64,000 nucleotides of DNA, taken from NCBI RefSeq assembly GCF_002999335.1, contig NW_020312752.1:62001-126000 (forward strand), written 5' to 3'. A program made the translations under genes and the position numbers. Positions 24,513 to 37,088 of the stretch are shown piece after piece. A model generated the notes under the pieces. That model searched no databases. It had not been told where the DNA came from and saw only the letters and a program-made list of their open reading frames with translations. How positions within the stretch are numbered: position 1 is the stretch's first letter; the number at the start of each line of letters is the position of its first letter. This stretch comes from Cyclospora cayetanensis. Its lineage: Eukaryota > Apicomplexa > Conoidasida > Eucoccidiorida > Eimeriidae.

Positions 24513-26142
24513 CTACGCGGCTACAAGGAAAGGAATCACAGGAAGAAGTGAGTACCTCCAATTTGGGTGCAGATCTGGCCATAGTTCTTCAGCCCGTTGT
24601 ATTCGAGTAGCAATTCTTTGGGAGACAATGGTGGACTGCAGTTGAGTGTGTTTTAGTTAGCGTAGTTCATTATGCTTTACCCAGAAAGAAGGCGCCGTTT
24701 GGACTCAGGTATCTCTGGCATGTCTACTAGAGACACACCATGAAAAGCTCCAGCTTCATCCGCGGAAGGAAGCGATAAAGGAATCGCCTTTGGAACAGAA
24801 AAGTCCTGGGTATCTGTGTGGAATACCAAAGTGTACATGTGCAAGGACCTCAGAAAATATGCACGTCGGAATACGTGTGAAATACGTGCATTCATATTCC
24901 TTACAGAACCCCTTTGCATTCCTGGTTGGGAAAGCGTATGTCATGGCGACAAGGAGACCATGAGGATCAAAATCCGTTAACAAAAAGACGGGCACGCGCG
25001 AATTGAAATGCTGATTGAGATGCCACACAACGCTTCTTGAGCATATATCTGAAAATGTGTACACTGTGCAATGAGGCTATGATCCAGAGGGATAGACTAT
25101 GTCAACTATGTCAATGCAGAACACAGCAGGATCGGGGTTTTGGGCAAGCAGAAAAGTGGACAAGAGCAAATGAAATCCCGAGCATGAGAAAAAGTTACAG
25201 AAGATTCTTACCGGGAAACCCTTTCCCCGTTAAGAGGACACACGGGCCATTGCTGCTCAGCATGGGATGGATAGAATACAAGAAGTAATATACGAAGACA
25301 GCTCTCGCGCTGACAAACCGCTCAATGAATCTGGCGTCTAGAAGGGAGTAGAATACTGTTTCCTTTTCCACGACCTGCACGATGGAACCTGGATTAATGT
25401 AGCGTTTAATGCGGTCAACTCTAGTACCAGCACGAATTTGATATCTGGTCCTGCATGTACGACACTATCTAGTCCGATTGATGAAAGCAAATGGCCCCTG
25501 CTCTGTCTTGTCGTGATTTCCCCCATTGGCATCACTCTGGAGAGGTACCAATACCTCCAATGGATTTGCACAGTCGTATTCTTGGGGCCCTGTAGCTGTA
25601 GCAAGATTAATTTGAAGCACTGGCGTTATTCAAAGCAAAAGCCTCACAGTGCTTTTCTCTAATTACAATTGGTCCTCTTATGATGCACTTTGCTGTGCTG
25701 GTTATGCGTAGCCCCTCCCTGGGAACCTGTAGAAGTCGCGTAAGGGCTGAAACACTGCTTTCTATGACCCTCTGGCCCTTGGCGATGTTAATATTGGCAT
25801 AGTAGAGCTGGCGTAGAGTGGCGTATCGGCATTCGGCATGCAACGAAACAATACTGCTCATAATTGCAAGCAGGTTGGCAATCCGTGCACTAGAGCTCAC
25901 GGCCAATGGCTGAAGGAACTCAACCCTGGCAGCAGCAGATATTTCGTCATTCCCTCCATCCGAAGTCTGAAAAAGGTAGCATTTTCTCTTGTCGATAACT
26001 GCCATTATTGGGGTGGTACCTTTGGGGGCACGTCTGACAGACTACGCAGGAAAGACAAAGCTAGTAATTCGATATGAGGAATCGTGTTCGCGGCTGAGGC
26101 CGATCCGGCTCCATCCTCCTGAGACTCGCAGTATTGGTCCAT
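24513..26142 (-). CDS. SPO11: Meiotic recombination protein SPO11 (Top6A-like)
   Basis: Phase-consistent exons are 26142-26020, 25966-25648, 25589-25536, 25468-25428, 25374-25319, 25252-25212, 25048-24905, 24813-24681, 24635-24556 and 24520-24513, about 332 aa. Diagnostic segments are TLRQLYYANINIAKGQRVIE (likely catalytic Tyr97), LTRLLQVPREGLRITSTAKC, FVLVVEKETVFYSLL, NGPCVLLTGKGFPD and VPVFLLTDFDPHGLL, the metal-binding Toprim DxD. SPO11 makes the double-strand breaks that start meiotic recombination, which in coccidia would occur in the oocyst. The region after DPHG fits the family poorly up to VPKAIPLSLPSADE, and the last three exons are provisional. An upstream acceptor near 26178 hints at an earlier exon. 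Confidence 0.88.
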
Positions 26143-27099
26143 AGTAAGAGGATTTGATGGATTACGTATGATGTTGAAGATCTGCAACAATCAGGAAATA
26201 TTACCGACGGCTACGGTGTTTGCGTGTACACCTGAATCCAGTTTTAGATCTCACGCAAAATAGGCAAAGCAGGACTACCACATAGAACCTATTAATATAA
26301 TAAGCATAATCAAGTAGAGTATGCCCGAGTGTGAGCGCACAATTGCTCGGTCACTGCGTGCAGTTCGTGTCGATACCCTGGTGGGCACCGCGGCCTGCCG
26401 GATGGGATGTGAATACCGCGGCATGTAAGGTGTGCCGTGCATATTGATGCTAGAAGCATGATGTCAGAAATCCGGGGAAACATGAAAGCTACTGTGACAG
26501 CCGGTTTCATTTGCACGCCGCAAGTGGCCTCCACGCCAAAGCCAGGATGCATGCATAAAGCTGCGGGAGTTGACATCCTCAGAACAATCCCATTCTTCAG
26601 GTCACATCCGAGCTCACGTTCAGCTTTGATAAAGCACATTCTCATCCGCCTACGTGAGGCGAGACTCCCTCCTTGCGGTCTTGACTACCTCCCCTGCATG
26701 CTCCTTTCCTGTAGAGAGTCCGAATTTGCGGCCGGCTGCTAAATGCTTCACTAAATATTTCACGGAAGTTTACGGCGGATGGGAGGTAGTTTTATGCCAG
26801 CAAATACTCTCATCTGCTAGGCCACCCTTTTTGCGTGTGGCAGCGCCTCCGAATCGTCCTACGAATGGGCGCTAGCCTAAGGTTTGCAGCTTGCAGGCTT
26901 AGTTGCTGCTAGAATACGCGTTTTCACTTTTTAAGCTAACGTATTAGCAGCCATCGGGGTGCTCCAAGGGTGTGTAGCTTTGTTCCCTCAGTTGGTGGTG
27001 TGCAAACAACCATCAGGTGCATGCCCGGCGCCCCATTCTTGCCACTCACGGTGAAAGCTGCTCGCCCAAAGTGCGAAATGTAAAGCACAGGAATAGAAG
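26143..27099. other. Divergent intergenic region (SPO11 / DHHC gene)
   Basis: Nothing recognisable as an exon is seen, apart from a possible 5' SPO11 exon joining at about 26178. Promoters of two divergent genes are expected here. Confidence 0.4.
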
Positions 27100-30000
27100 A
27101 TGCAGGCGCGGCCACCGTTGCCCTGCAACGGCTCTACGGAGGACGGACTGCCTGATACCGATATCGATGACAGTAGCAGCAGCAGCAGCAGCAGCAGCGG
27201 GAACAGAGTAAATTCCACCGGGTTGCGCCCCCGGTCTGGTGGTCCTCAGAGCGCAGCAGCTGCTTCAAGTTGTTCCGCAGGGGTGAAACCCAGCGCTGCT
27301 GCTGCTGCCAGGGAAGCCCCAATGGCAACAGCTGCAGTGGATCAGGGGTCCCCCGAAGAGCCCCTTCAAGAAGCAATCCATGTGGGGGCTCGCCAACGCA
27401 GTGTACCGACGCCTCGAGACAGAGGCGAGCGACAGATCTCAGCAACAGAGGGCCGAGTTCACCATAGAGCACTGGCCGATGCGGTCCTCCGAGGGATTCC
27501 CGGTTCGGGTGCAGCCACACCCTTTGTATCCTCCGTAGACGCGAATCTTGTCTCTTCAACCTTGCGGACTCGCGCTGCGGAAATATGTTGTCAGCCTGGG
27601 ATCTGCGAGCAGCTCTTTTTGATGCTGCGGTCCTCACAAGGGCAACTGGCTGCCCTCTGCTTGCAGCAGCTACCGCCCCCGAGTTTCATTGGCCTGAGAG
27701 ACTCGACAGGACACACGCTGTTGCACTGGGCAGCGCTTTGCAACGAGCACACGGTCATGCTGCTCCTACTTAATGCGGGTGGGCCCCTTTTTCATCGCAT
27801 TTTCTGCCTTCCCATTCTTCACTGCTATTGTGCAGCAGGCAGCAATTCGTCTTCACTCTGGTGGTGCACTGCTACGTCTGAGCCCAGCCGGTTCAAATCC
27901 GAATTTTTGAATAATTGCCACGTAAAGAGCGGCTACGGCAAATCTGGTGTATCGCTCCTGTCTCGGGTTGCTGCAGGCGCAGACGTGAACGCTCGTGCAA
28001 CGGAAACGAAGCAAACCCCGCTAATGTGGGCTGTAACAAAGGACCATGCTGCAGCAGGGCGGTTGCTACTCTCCCACGGAGCAGCTCTCTTTGACTACCA
28101 ACTGCAAAAGAGCAACTCATCGGGAGACTTTGAGGGCCAGATGGGAGGATATGCCAACGGCCTGCAGCCGCAGGTGATAGGCGACTACAGCCCTGAGCGG
28201 CTGGGGCAAAGCCCTTTGCTGCAGGATTCGAAGGGGGGCACCTGCTGCACGCTGGCAGCCCAGCACAACGCCCCAAAGTGCATTCTCCTACTTGCAAAGC
28301 TCCTCGGACCGGCTGCATTTGCGGTGCCCGATGCAAGCGGATCTACTCCTGCGCACTGGGCAGCCTTCAAGGTAGTCTTAACGACCTCAGACCCCGGCTT
28401 GTTTTTGCAACAGCGGTGTGCGCTGTAGAGCACCGCTCCGCCCGCTGCTGCAGAACGAAGCAAGACGGGCTCTCAAGAGCTGGAATGTGTTGATGTTGGT
28501 GGTGTCATTGCTGTTTTTGCTTGTACACCTAGGTGTTGTGAGGTGGTTTGGGTTGTATGCCTGGGTCCGATGGATATTTTGTTCTTGCTCTGGTGTTAGG
28601 GCCACACGTTGGTGCTGCGTCTGCTTTTGTACTTGGAAGCCGACGTTACGACTGTGGATTTGTTCGGCTGTCTGCCCATTCACCGCGCGGCCGAGGGCGG
28701 CCATTTGGAGGCCTTTCGGTGGGCCTGGGATGTGTTAATTCCAGCGGAAACCGCATGCAGGCGTGCTTCATTCTTTCAGGTGGACGCACGTGTGCAGTGG
28801 GGGGGAGGAGACGCATGCTCCCCCATATCCACGCGCCTGCTCTACTGTTTGTGCCTCGTACGCCAACTCCCGATCCTGCGCTCTCTGTACTCACAGCGTA
28901 CTGTGTCTTGCCGATGGCCGCTCGGTTTTTCGCCTCAGAACTCTGGTAGAGGAAGGAGGTCAAGACCCCAACGAGCGCACCACCAAGACACGCCTTGTGA
29001 GGGCTTTGAAACCCTATTCCTGAAATTCCTTTTTATACCATTTTTCATGACCATCTACGCAGTTCTTTAGGCTTCCTTGACCAGAAGATGCATCAGAGCA
29101 TAAAGACGCTGGTCAGCATACAGAGGGACAGAGAGAGAAGCTTGAAAAGAAGCTTTGGCTTGTGTCGTTCGAAAACGTGAGATCTCCCGGGCTGTCTTCC
29201 TTCCTCAGACACCACTGGACATCATGAATGCGGCAGGATGTGTAAATCCAGATATCGTGGCGTATCTCAAGAAGTCCCAGGAAAACCCCAGGCCCAGAGA
29301 TGAAAAGTGCCACCGGGCATTGACGGAGGACGAAATGCGGGTGGGCACGCCTTAGAACTGCCCTTCTATAGAAGATGTGCGCCTATGCTTCTATTGGGAT
29401 TTTATGCATTCAAATAGTGGCATAAATGAATATGCGTAGACACCAATACCTCTGGCCTTATATGTGAATACATGAGGATCCATCTCTGCACGTTTGCCAC
29501 AAGCTGCGTCATGTGCGCTTCATCGCTAGGCGTTACCGTCATGTGCCATTTTCCTCATCATGTTTCGTTTCTCTTTCAATGCATTCCCTCAGCCGCCCCC
29601 CTCTTGCCGCCCGTCTCTCTTTTTTCGGCTCTTTACGGACTGCAGCGGCAGCTGGCACTTGAAGTTGGCTCCATTTCTTGCCCTTAGTGGACTTGCGCTG
29701 CTTCTGGTGGTCTATGCTCGATCGGTACGTTCCTAGGATTTATAATTCCCGCGTTTCTTTCCTTATCACCCTTTGTCCTTCCACACGCGGACAGCAGGCT
29801 GCACCATCGTGGAAGGGCAAGCATTTATATCCCTAGCATGGCTCTCTTTTCTCTACTTAAAATAGCGATGCAAAACCTTCTCTGCTCTTCTTTGCTAGTG
29901 TCACTGGCTGCACACTTCTACACGGGGTGCCGGTATACTCAGTGTTTGGCACTTCCTTATATTTTGCCTCTGCCTCCTCGAATACTGTCCTTGGGTGATT

Positions 30001-33000
30001 CCCGCCAGGAACCTATGCACTTCCGGAATGCATGTTTTTATGTATTTTATGAGTTCTTGTTCTAAGGGGGCTATCAGAATCGGGGCTGTAACTGCGCAGT
30101 AGGTACATGGGGGTCTAGACGCAGGCTGTCTATATCACGGTAGTCCTTCCCACATGCTGTCGGCCCCACATTATTTGCTGTCCTACTCAGTTTGATCCTT
30201 TGTACCTACCAGCAACACCCGCAAGTGTTGCAGCCGTAGGGCACGCTGCCGGTGCCTGGGCAGGTGGCTGGTTCGTATGGCTCTGTGTCCTGGGGAAGAT
30301 CGGGGTCTACACAGGGCTGCTGCTGGCGCTTGTTTTGATATGCTCCAACCCCGGCATCATACCAAAACGCCCAAAAGGAGACTCTTCTGTCGAAGAAATC
30401 ATGGAAGTGAGGCAATGGCATGCATTTTATCCATCAGCTTTGCGTATTATCCTGCAGAGCCGACAATACGAGGCTCTCAGGCAGTACAGGCTCTTGCGTT
30501 TTGTGCGTGTACAAATGCTACCAAATACATGGGAATGTCTTACAATTTTCGGGCTGTGAGAGAAGTGTCTGTTAATCCTGGATTCTGCTTGCTGCCTTAT
30601 CGTTCGCACGGAGATATCCTAGAGCAGCACCGCTAAACTCTCTCTGGATGTTCTTTGTGTTGCTTTTGCTTCATTTGGGCTAAAAGTGTTGCGCTGTTGA
30701 GCTCGCTAAGATTGTTGCTACCATCTTATTTCGCTTTTTGTGAGCAGTTGCTGGCGGCGCCTGAAACACCCACTGAAACAGTGGAGCAAATTGAAATGCA
30801 AAGGCTATGCTACACCTGCTGGGTATACCGGCCCATTCGCACGAAACATTGCAGGTACACCCTTCATGGGGTATCTTCCTGTCTACTAGCCTCGTTTTTA
30901 CTTCCTGCAGCCTCTTTAGTGTTGCGTTTTACTACCTTGTTCTCTTGCCCTCGCTGCCAGCACCTTCCAATGGTGCACAGATTTCAGTTAATTCCTGAAT
31001 ACTACGTAAAATCTGATCCTATCTGCTGCCGTCCGTTATATAACTTTCGCTCCAGCGAATGACAAACTAAAATTACGAAGAAATATGCACATGTAGGGTC
31101 CATTGCGCCCCTTTTGATTGGACTTCAGAGTTTGTAACAGATGCATTGAGGGTTTCGACCATCACTGCCCGTGGATAGCAAATTGCGTAGGCCATGGAAA
31201 TGCCAGGTGCCTTACTGCCTGGATCTTGTGCGTCTGCTGTACCCAGGTACATTTTAAATTTTTCTTTTTTTGTGTGCTTTTACTTGCTCTTACCCCAATC
31301 CGGCTCGTGTTGTTCCACCGTAAACGCATCATTAAATTGCCCGTTGCGTCACATTTATGCCCATGCACCTAATTTTCGTGCATAGCCTTGGCGTACTTAT
31401 CGTCACACTCTCCCGTTGATATATCCACGTGTATTTTCCCTCTAAAATGGGGAACTGCGTCATTGTTTTGCCCTAGTCGCTTTGTCTTTCGTCTCTCGGG
31501 CCTTCCCATTTGCCAGTTCCTGGCTTGCGTGCGATCGTGAACTTACACCTTTGCTTAGTTTCTTTCCGTTCGCATATCGCCCTTGGTATTCTTTGCTTTT
31601 AGGTATTGCACTTTTACCTTTGTTGCTGCTGTTACTTCCTGCACGTCAAGTCTGAGGGGCTCCTACAGGGCAGCCTTGAGCTCTTTTCTCATGATCCATT
31701 CCTTGCGGCGGTAAGAGGCCCTTAGCGTATGATGTTTGCATTGTTTGTACCACCAGTCATCGTACTTATGTTGATTACACCTGTCTGTGTTGTACTACCA
31801 TCCACACTCCCATCATGGCTTGTGATTTGGTGTTTTACGGATAAATTTCTTCTGTTCTCAGTACAATTTGTATTGGTCTGAATAGAATGTGCAGAAACGG
31901 TTCATCTTCTTACCCCGTTTTCACCTACGTGTAGAATGGGAACAAGCAGTCTTACTTACAAGAAATCGTCTGTGCTTGCTGCGTTTTATGGCCAGGCCAT
32001 GTACGCCCTGCCCTTCGTGATGTTTCGTTCTTGTGCCTTTTTGTGGATCCACTTGCGAAATGTGGCCAACCACCTCACAATGAACGAGCTCATCAACAAA
32101 GGGAGGTCTGTTCTGGGAGCGCATTCCATTCCCCTATCCCGCGTCTCCCTCTCTTTCTGACCCTGTTGGCCTTCATTATTGCTGTGGGTAGCAAACGAGC
32201 TCTCACCCGAGCAATCAAGCATTTTCAGCAACCTCTTCTCTTTCCCATTTTTGTGAGATCCCTGCAGATACAGGTATCTCTGGCGGAAAGTCGGAGTCAT
32301 GACGCGCCATGGAATGCGTTGGAAGAAAACCTTTAACCCCCTTAGCAAAGGCGTGAGTTAGAGACATTCATCAATTCACAGATTCCTTTTTACCTGTCAC
32401 AGTAGAGAAGTGAGTATGGACGTAAATAGTTTTGGCTAGGCTGATATTGGGCATTTACGGCAGTGACAATACTGATCTCTGCCCTTAGTGTGACAAAGGA
32501 AAGTACCATATCCAAAAGTTGTGTCTATTTCCAAGAGAGCGGGCGATGCAATTCCTCACACATTATACTTCATCAAGCAAATGAGAGGGGCGGAGAACTC
32601 TGTGGATGAGTGGATTCCCATCTATATGCCACTACTTTTTCTTGGTTCTCCAAAGGTCTGCATGTCGCTGTTAATCATTCCATTCATTCTTCCACATCCT
32701 AGATCCCCTGACCCTAACTGTTCGCGGATTCGCTCACAGTTTGACCTTGGTGGATCCTTCCCATCCGTTTCGCTTTTTTTGTGTACGTTGACTTGTAGGT
32801 GTGGCAGAACTGCTGGGATTTCTGGATGGGGCGCAGTTCCCTTTATTCGCACGAGCTCCCGTTTGTGCGCCTTCACCACGCGCCCGTCCCAGTTTCAGGG
32901 GGCAACCGGGGCATATTCGTGCAGGCATTGCGCGTAGTTGATAGCTTCTTCTGTAGCTGCTGCCGACGAGCACCACCAGTTGTGGCTGCAGCAGATGAAA

Positions 33001-33050
33001 CGTCAATTGAACTCGCGGGTATGCGCACAGAGGTGCGGAAGCAGGCGTAG
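27100..33050 (+). CDS. Ankyrin-repeat DHHC palmitoyltransferase
   Basis: This is a many-exon gene for an AKR1/ZDHHC17-type protein S-acyltransferase. Firm exons are 27100-27778, 27977-28371, 28600 to about 28735, about 29210-29345, 30748-30854 and 31129-31206. Probable exons lie near 28951-29000, 29649-29720, 30190-30400, 31604-31710, 31936-32105, 32275-32337 and 32800-33050. The N-terminus has a polySer run, then ankyrin repeats ([67 protein letters not shown]). Hydrophobic helices follow. The Cys-rich domain is [15 protein letters not shown] joined to [15 protein letters not shown] and NCVGHGN, with an intact catalytic DHHC. A TTxE-like [12 protein letters not shown] and NxxDFW follow. It should sit in Golgi or endosomal membranes. 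Exon joins in the middle are not all resolved. Confidence 0.88.
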
Positions 33051-34501
33051 GCCCCAATGGCTTCGATGAGCCCCGCACCTCACTCACTCCTTTCTCCCCC
33101 TTGACTAAAAGTGACTGGTCTCCCCCGTTCTGTCTTACGACAAACGAAAGCAATTTGTCTGCTGTTCTGTGAGTGGCGGTCTGCGATAACGGTGCACGAG
33201 TCCAGAAGTAAGATTGCGAACAGCGAAAGTGTAGGTCAACAGTTAGAGCTCACGCTATGGGTGAAGTACGAAGTACAAAGAGTAAGAGTGGATGACTGGA
33301 ACGCATAGACACCAGTGTACCCTCTCGAGACGTCTGATGATGCAGCTGTTGTTGAGAAGCACCGCCGACTACTCTTTGATGCAGTTTGCATATCTTCCAC
33401 TGGATATACCTTGTGTGTACGATGCATGCTCAATGAAAGCGGTTGCTATCTGTGTGTATGTGTTCTCCATAAATAATTCAAATCAATCCTGCCTATCTTT
33501 TGTCATCTATATATGCCGACTCGTTAATGGATCAAAATAGTTGGTTCATTACCAAGAAATCGCGAATAGTCGTGACAGGGGCCCCCCCAGCGCCCCTGCC
33601 TGTGGCTGCCTCCCGCCGCCGCTGGCTGCAGTCCGGCGCGGCTGCGCAAGATGCAGCGACTGTAGCACACTGAGTGTACAAACTAACCACACCTTGTTGG
33701 TCGCACGAGGGCGGACGAAGGGAATGCCGCACATTGGCTAGCAACCAGCAACCAGCCCATGGCCTGGCGCATAGTCGTCGCAGCCCATATGGGACTTCAC
33801 CATCCTCCACCACGTCTGCAGCCTCCATCTCCCTTGTTTATCAGGTCATCAATTGCGCGAGTCGACCGGCTTTACTGCAGGTGCAGGAAAAGCGGTAGGT
33901 ACTTCGGACATTTGAAAATAGGGCGACACAAGCCAATTCGCCCAAATGCTCTCACAAGCAGCTCCTAGAGTGGCAGTGTGGGCCATTTAATAAAGGAGCA
34001 TACCACGTAACTGGTGTGCACACTCGGTGTGTCCTGCACTTCCGTTTTTGTGAAAGTCACTTGAAAACAAAGCGAGATGCGGTTGAGAGCTTTGCAAAAA
34101 CGATTTAAACACCGAGTTCCATCATGATGCCCTTCATTTAATAGTTATACAAGTCTGGTAAAGAATTGACCTGAGGAGCCATTGGGTGTCATGCGGCTTC
34201 GGTGTGTTACGGCACAACGCACAACCTCTAAAAATGCCGAGCACCAAATGTTTAGTGACGACAGTTGCGCATTGAAAAAAACACTCTTTGGCATATAGCT
34301 ACGTTGACCTTAAGCAGGGCGCCGCTCCTAGCCGCCCGCCTTGAACGGAATTGGAAGAAGCCGCAAGGGGGTCATTATTGGTCAGATTTCAAAACCATCA
34401 GCAAGAAAAATGGTTCGAAAACAAAGTTGGTAGCTTGATGGCCGATTTAATATCATTCATCATAATTGGGACAAAGAAGCGATGCCACCTTTTAAGAACA
34501 A
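33051..34501. other. Intergenic region with a GC-rich patch
   Basis: No gene is called. A GC-rich stretch at about 33560-33830 is open on the minus strand for 98 codons, but it resembles no family and lacks good splice context. It may be a small or decayed gene, or chance. Confidence 0.35.
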
Positions 34502-34574
34502 TGGACGACGAGGGTATCGATCCCTCTACCTCTCGCATGCTAAGCGAGCGCTCTACCATTTGAGCTAGACGCCC
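34502..34574 (-). tRNA. tRNA-Ala (AGC)
   Basis: The minus strand folds as a 73-nt cloverleaf. The 5' end is GGGCGTC and the 3' end GTCGTCC plus discriminator A, with one U-U mismatch in the acceptor stem. The D arm begins TAGCTCAAATGGTAGAGC. The anticodon loop CTTAGCATG gives AGC. The T arm is GAGGGATCGATACCCTC. No intron is seen. A run of T follows at some distance but no clear Pol III terminator was verified. Confidence 0.9.
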
Positions 34575-35010
34575 TCACTGCGACTGCCTCTGGTAATCAG
34601 TCTTTGACTCAAGCCAAACCGTCTACACTAAATATTTTGTTTAACTGAGCATTAGCAGATGATATGTGAAGCTATATCTGGAGAGCTGAATATCTACTGG
34701 TCCATTATGTAGGAAGAAGGGCAATCATTCTCGCACTCCTCTTTATTCCGTGGGCTATCTGCGTTCGTAGAGTGAGGAATCTGCTTGGTGGTCCAGGATT
34801 CAGTGCACGAAGAGTTCCTCCATGGCCAATTCTACGGAAAGCACACAATAGGTCCATTTGGCCCTCAGCGTGTACCTCCTATAACACAGCAGTCGCGTTC
34901 TTCTATTTTTTCCTGTGTGCTGTAATGCCTGCTAAGCAGTATCTTCCTTTTGTAAAAGGTACCTCTGTATTCTTTTCGCCACCGTGTCCTTAAAAAACGT
35001 CTCCTTCGCC

Positions 35011-35083
35011 GCGGGCATGGTCTAGTGGCTATGACGTCTGCCTAACACGCAGAAGATCCCGGGTTCGATCCCCGGTGCCCGTA
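35011..35083 (+). tRNA. tRNA-Val (AAC)
   Basis: A 73-nt cloverleaf has the acceptor arm GCGGGCA paired with TGCCCGT plus A, the D arm TGGTCTAGTGGCTATGAC, the anticodon loop CCTAACACG (AAC), and the T arm CCGGGTTCGATCCCCGG. All stems pair well and there is no intron. It lies about 440 bp from tRNA-Ala on the opposite strand. Confidence 0.95.
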
Positions 35084-37088
35084 TGCGCTTGCATTTCCTG
35101 TTTTTGTGTGGTTTGCTCTTCCATCTAGTCCGCTGGGTTCTCTGGATATTTTAATTAGCTCCAGCTTGGGCACACGCCGTCGACTTCCCCCACTTACCGT
35201 AGAGGGAATGAAATATACGAAAATACGCATCGAATAAGCCCATTATTTTGGAATGCTGGAAAATTCATCTGTTCGTCTGAGCACATGCATTCAAATCGGA
35301 TCAGGCCGCTCAAGCTGGCCCTATACGAAAGCAGGTAGAGAGATGTGACTCCAGACTTCATACAAACTTACTTAAGAGTTATTGAAAATCCTTCCCAAAT
35401 AGCTCCCTCAATCCCCTACCCAGTTCCCTCAGCGCATTACTACGAGAGCAGAGAATTAGCTAGGGTGTGCGTTGGTGCACCTCCTATCTACTCGGAATAT
35501 TCACTGCTTCTAGTTGTACACAGCATCTAGCGAACGCAGACACAGCATCGCGTCTTGTTGTATTGACCCGACGGTCCACTGCATAAATGAGATGCGCGAA
35601 CACACAGGCCAAATAGCCAATTATTTACTAACTCGTAAATAAACATAACAAGTGTAGTACAAAGAGCATAAATGTAGCTTAGCCGGCGACACTTACAGGG
35701 GAGGAGAGGCGGTGCAAGAGGGCTGAGCTTTTAAGAGCACTCAAGAGATGACCAAGGACGAATGCAGTTTGTGCATTTGATGGATGACCCAATATGCCGA
35801 TGCATGAAAAGTAGAAACCTGAAGTTCTATCTACTTGGAGTAGCCATTCTGTCAGTATCTTGGTACTAAGTGAGGCCTTAGCTGATTTTACTTCTGTATT
35901 GACAAAAACTTAAGCGGATCTCAGAAAATATATTCTCTCCCTGTAGGTTTGGCCATATTTATCTAACAAACTTTGGTCCCAGCGCAGGTGGGCACATTGG
36001 GCTATCCGGCAGGAATGGAGGGATATGTAAGCTGCCCTTCTTCATATCACAAGTACAAAGGCTTCCCGAGCAAGGCCAAGCCTGTTCCTGTGGAACTCGA
36101 GGAAAAATGTAGCCATCATATTGAAGCCTGAATACACCCCTAAAACAGATGACCCGGACTACGTAGCCTGCCTTATGCGCATGCCTGCAAAAACGCATTT
36201 CGCATTGGATAAGGCACAGTAATACATAGGGCAATTTTACCACAAGGACCTATGTTCCTGTAAAAAACTCACGTTCAGCAACCTCATTACCGAGCATCCA
36301 TGCATGGTTAAAAGGAAAAGTGCTCTATCAGTTTCCATCAACTGAAAGCTCAGTAACTAAAAACAACATGCCCACATGCCCATAGACGCACACTTAAATG
36401 CTTGGGTGCTTACTTTAACCTGCTCAGTCAAGAACCATCCAGCCCCTCTTTGTAACGAGCTAAATGAGGCAATCCACGGCAGTGACGATAGTACAATTGA
36501 GGTGTATTGACAACATGACTCATATTTTATAAACTGCCTCTTATCTGCATGGAGGGAAACCACATTACAGCTATATGGTCCTCAGGCTCGCTGGCACCAA
36601 CACGACTGCTGGCTTGCAGAGTTGTTGGGGCCAAGCCAAGAACTACATTAAAAGGCAAATAGGACTTGTCCTTAGCTATGAAACTGTAAAGGGAAAGCTC
36701 CCCTATTTTTCTAGCAGCAGCCCGATAGCTAGGATCAAAAGTTTTCCAGCCCCACAGCAGTCACTTTGCTGCAGTTATGTTTTCGTTATAGTAAACCCCT
36801 TATTTTTAATTTTTATTTTTTGCATATAACTGACTTCCAGTTTCCCGTTTTATCAGAGCTACACACACCCCTGCCCTCCCCCTTGCCTGTCGCGGTCATT
36901 CTGCTCCGTTCATTGACTCAGTGCGTCATTCTTTCTTTGCCTTCCTTGTTGGATCGTATCTCCGTTGATTTATCGTAACTTCAAGCTTTGCATCACTCAT
37001 CAGGTTCTGCTTTTGTCAGCCGCAGGCAGAGACGGCTATAGACTGGGGCATCCTGACTTGCTGCCAGCTACGCAGCGAAAGCCAAGCC
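35084..37088. other. Gene-poor intergenic region
   Basis: No coding exon is supported. It holds one copy of the dispersed repeat (35474-35565). The last 100 bp have a polypyrimidine tract and AG just upstream of the start codon at 37089, which may be a 5' UTR intron of the hydrolase gene. Confidence 0.45.
35474..35565 (+). repeat. Dispersed repeat copy 1
   Basis: This degenerate copy shares the block GCATCTAGCG followed by CA/AC-rich sequence and an upstream GTGCACC-(C/T)TC-TA block with the copies at 44951-45040, 58577-58658 and 62861-62955. Confidence 0.5.

Noticed and set aside
33532..33828. GC-rich 98-codon minus-strand frame
   Set aside because: Composition is suggestive but there is no recognisable domain and no supporting splice site or neighbour exon.
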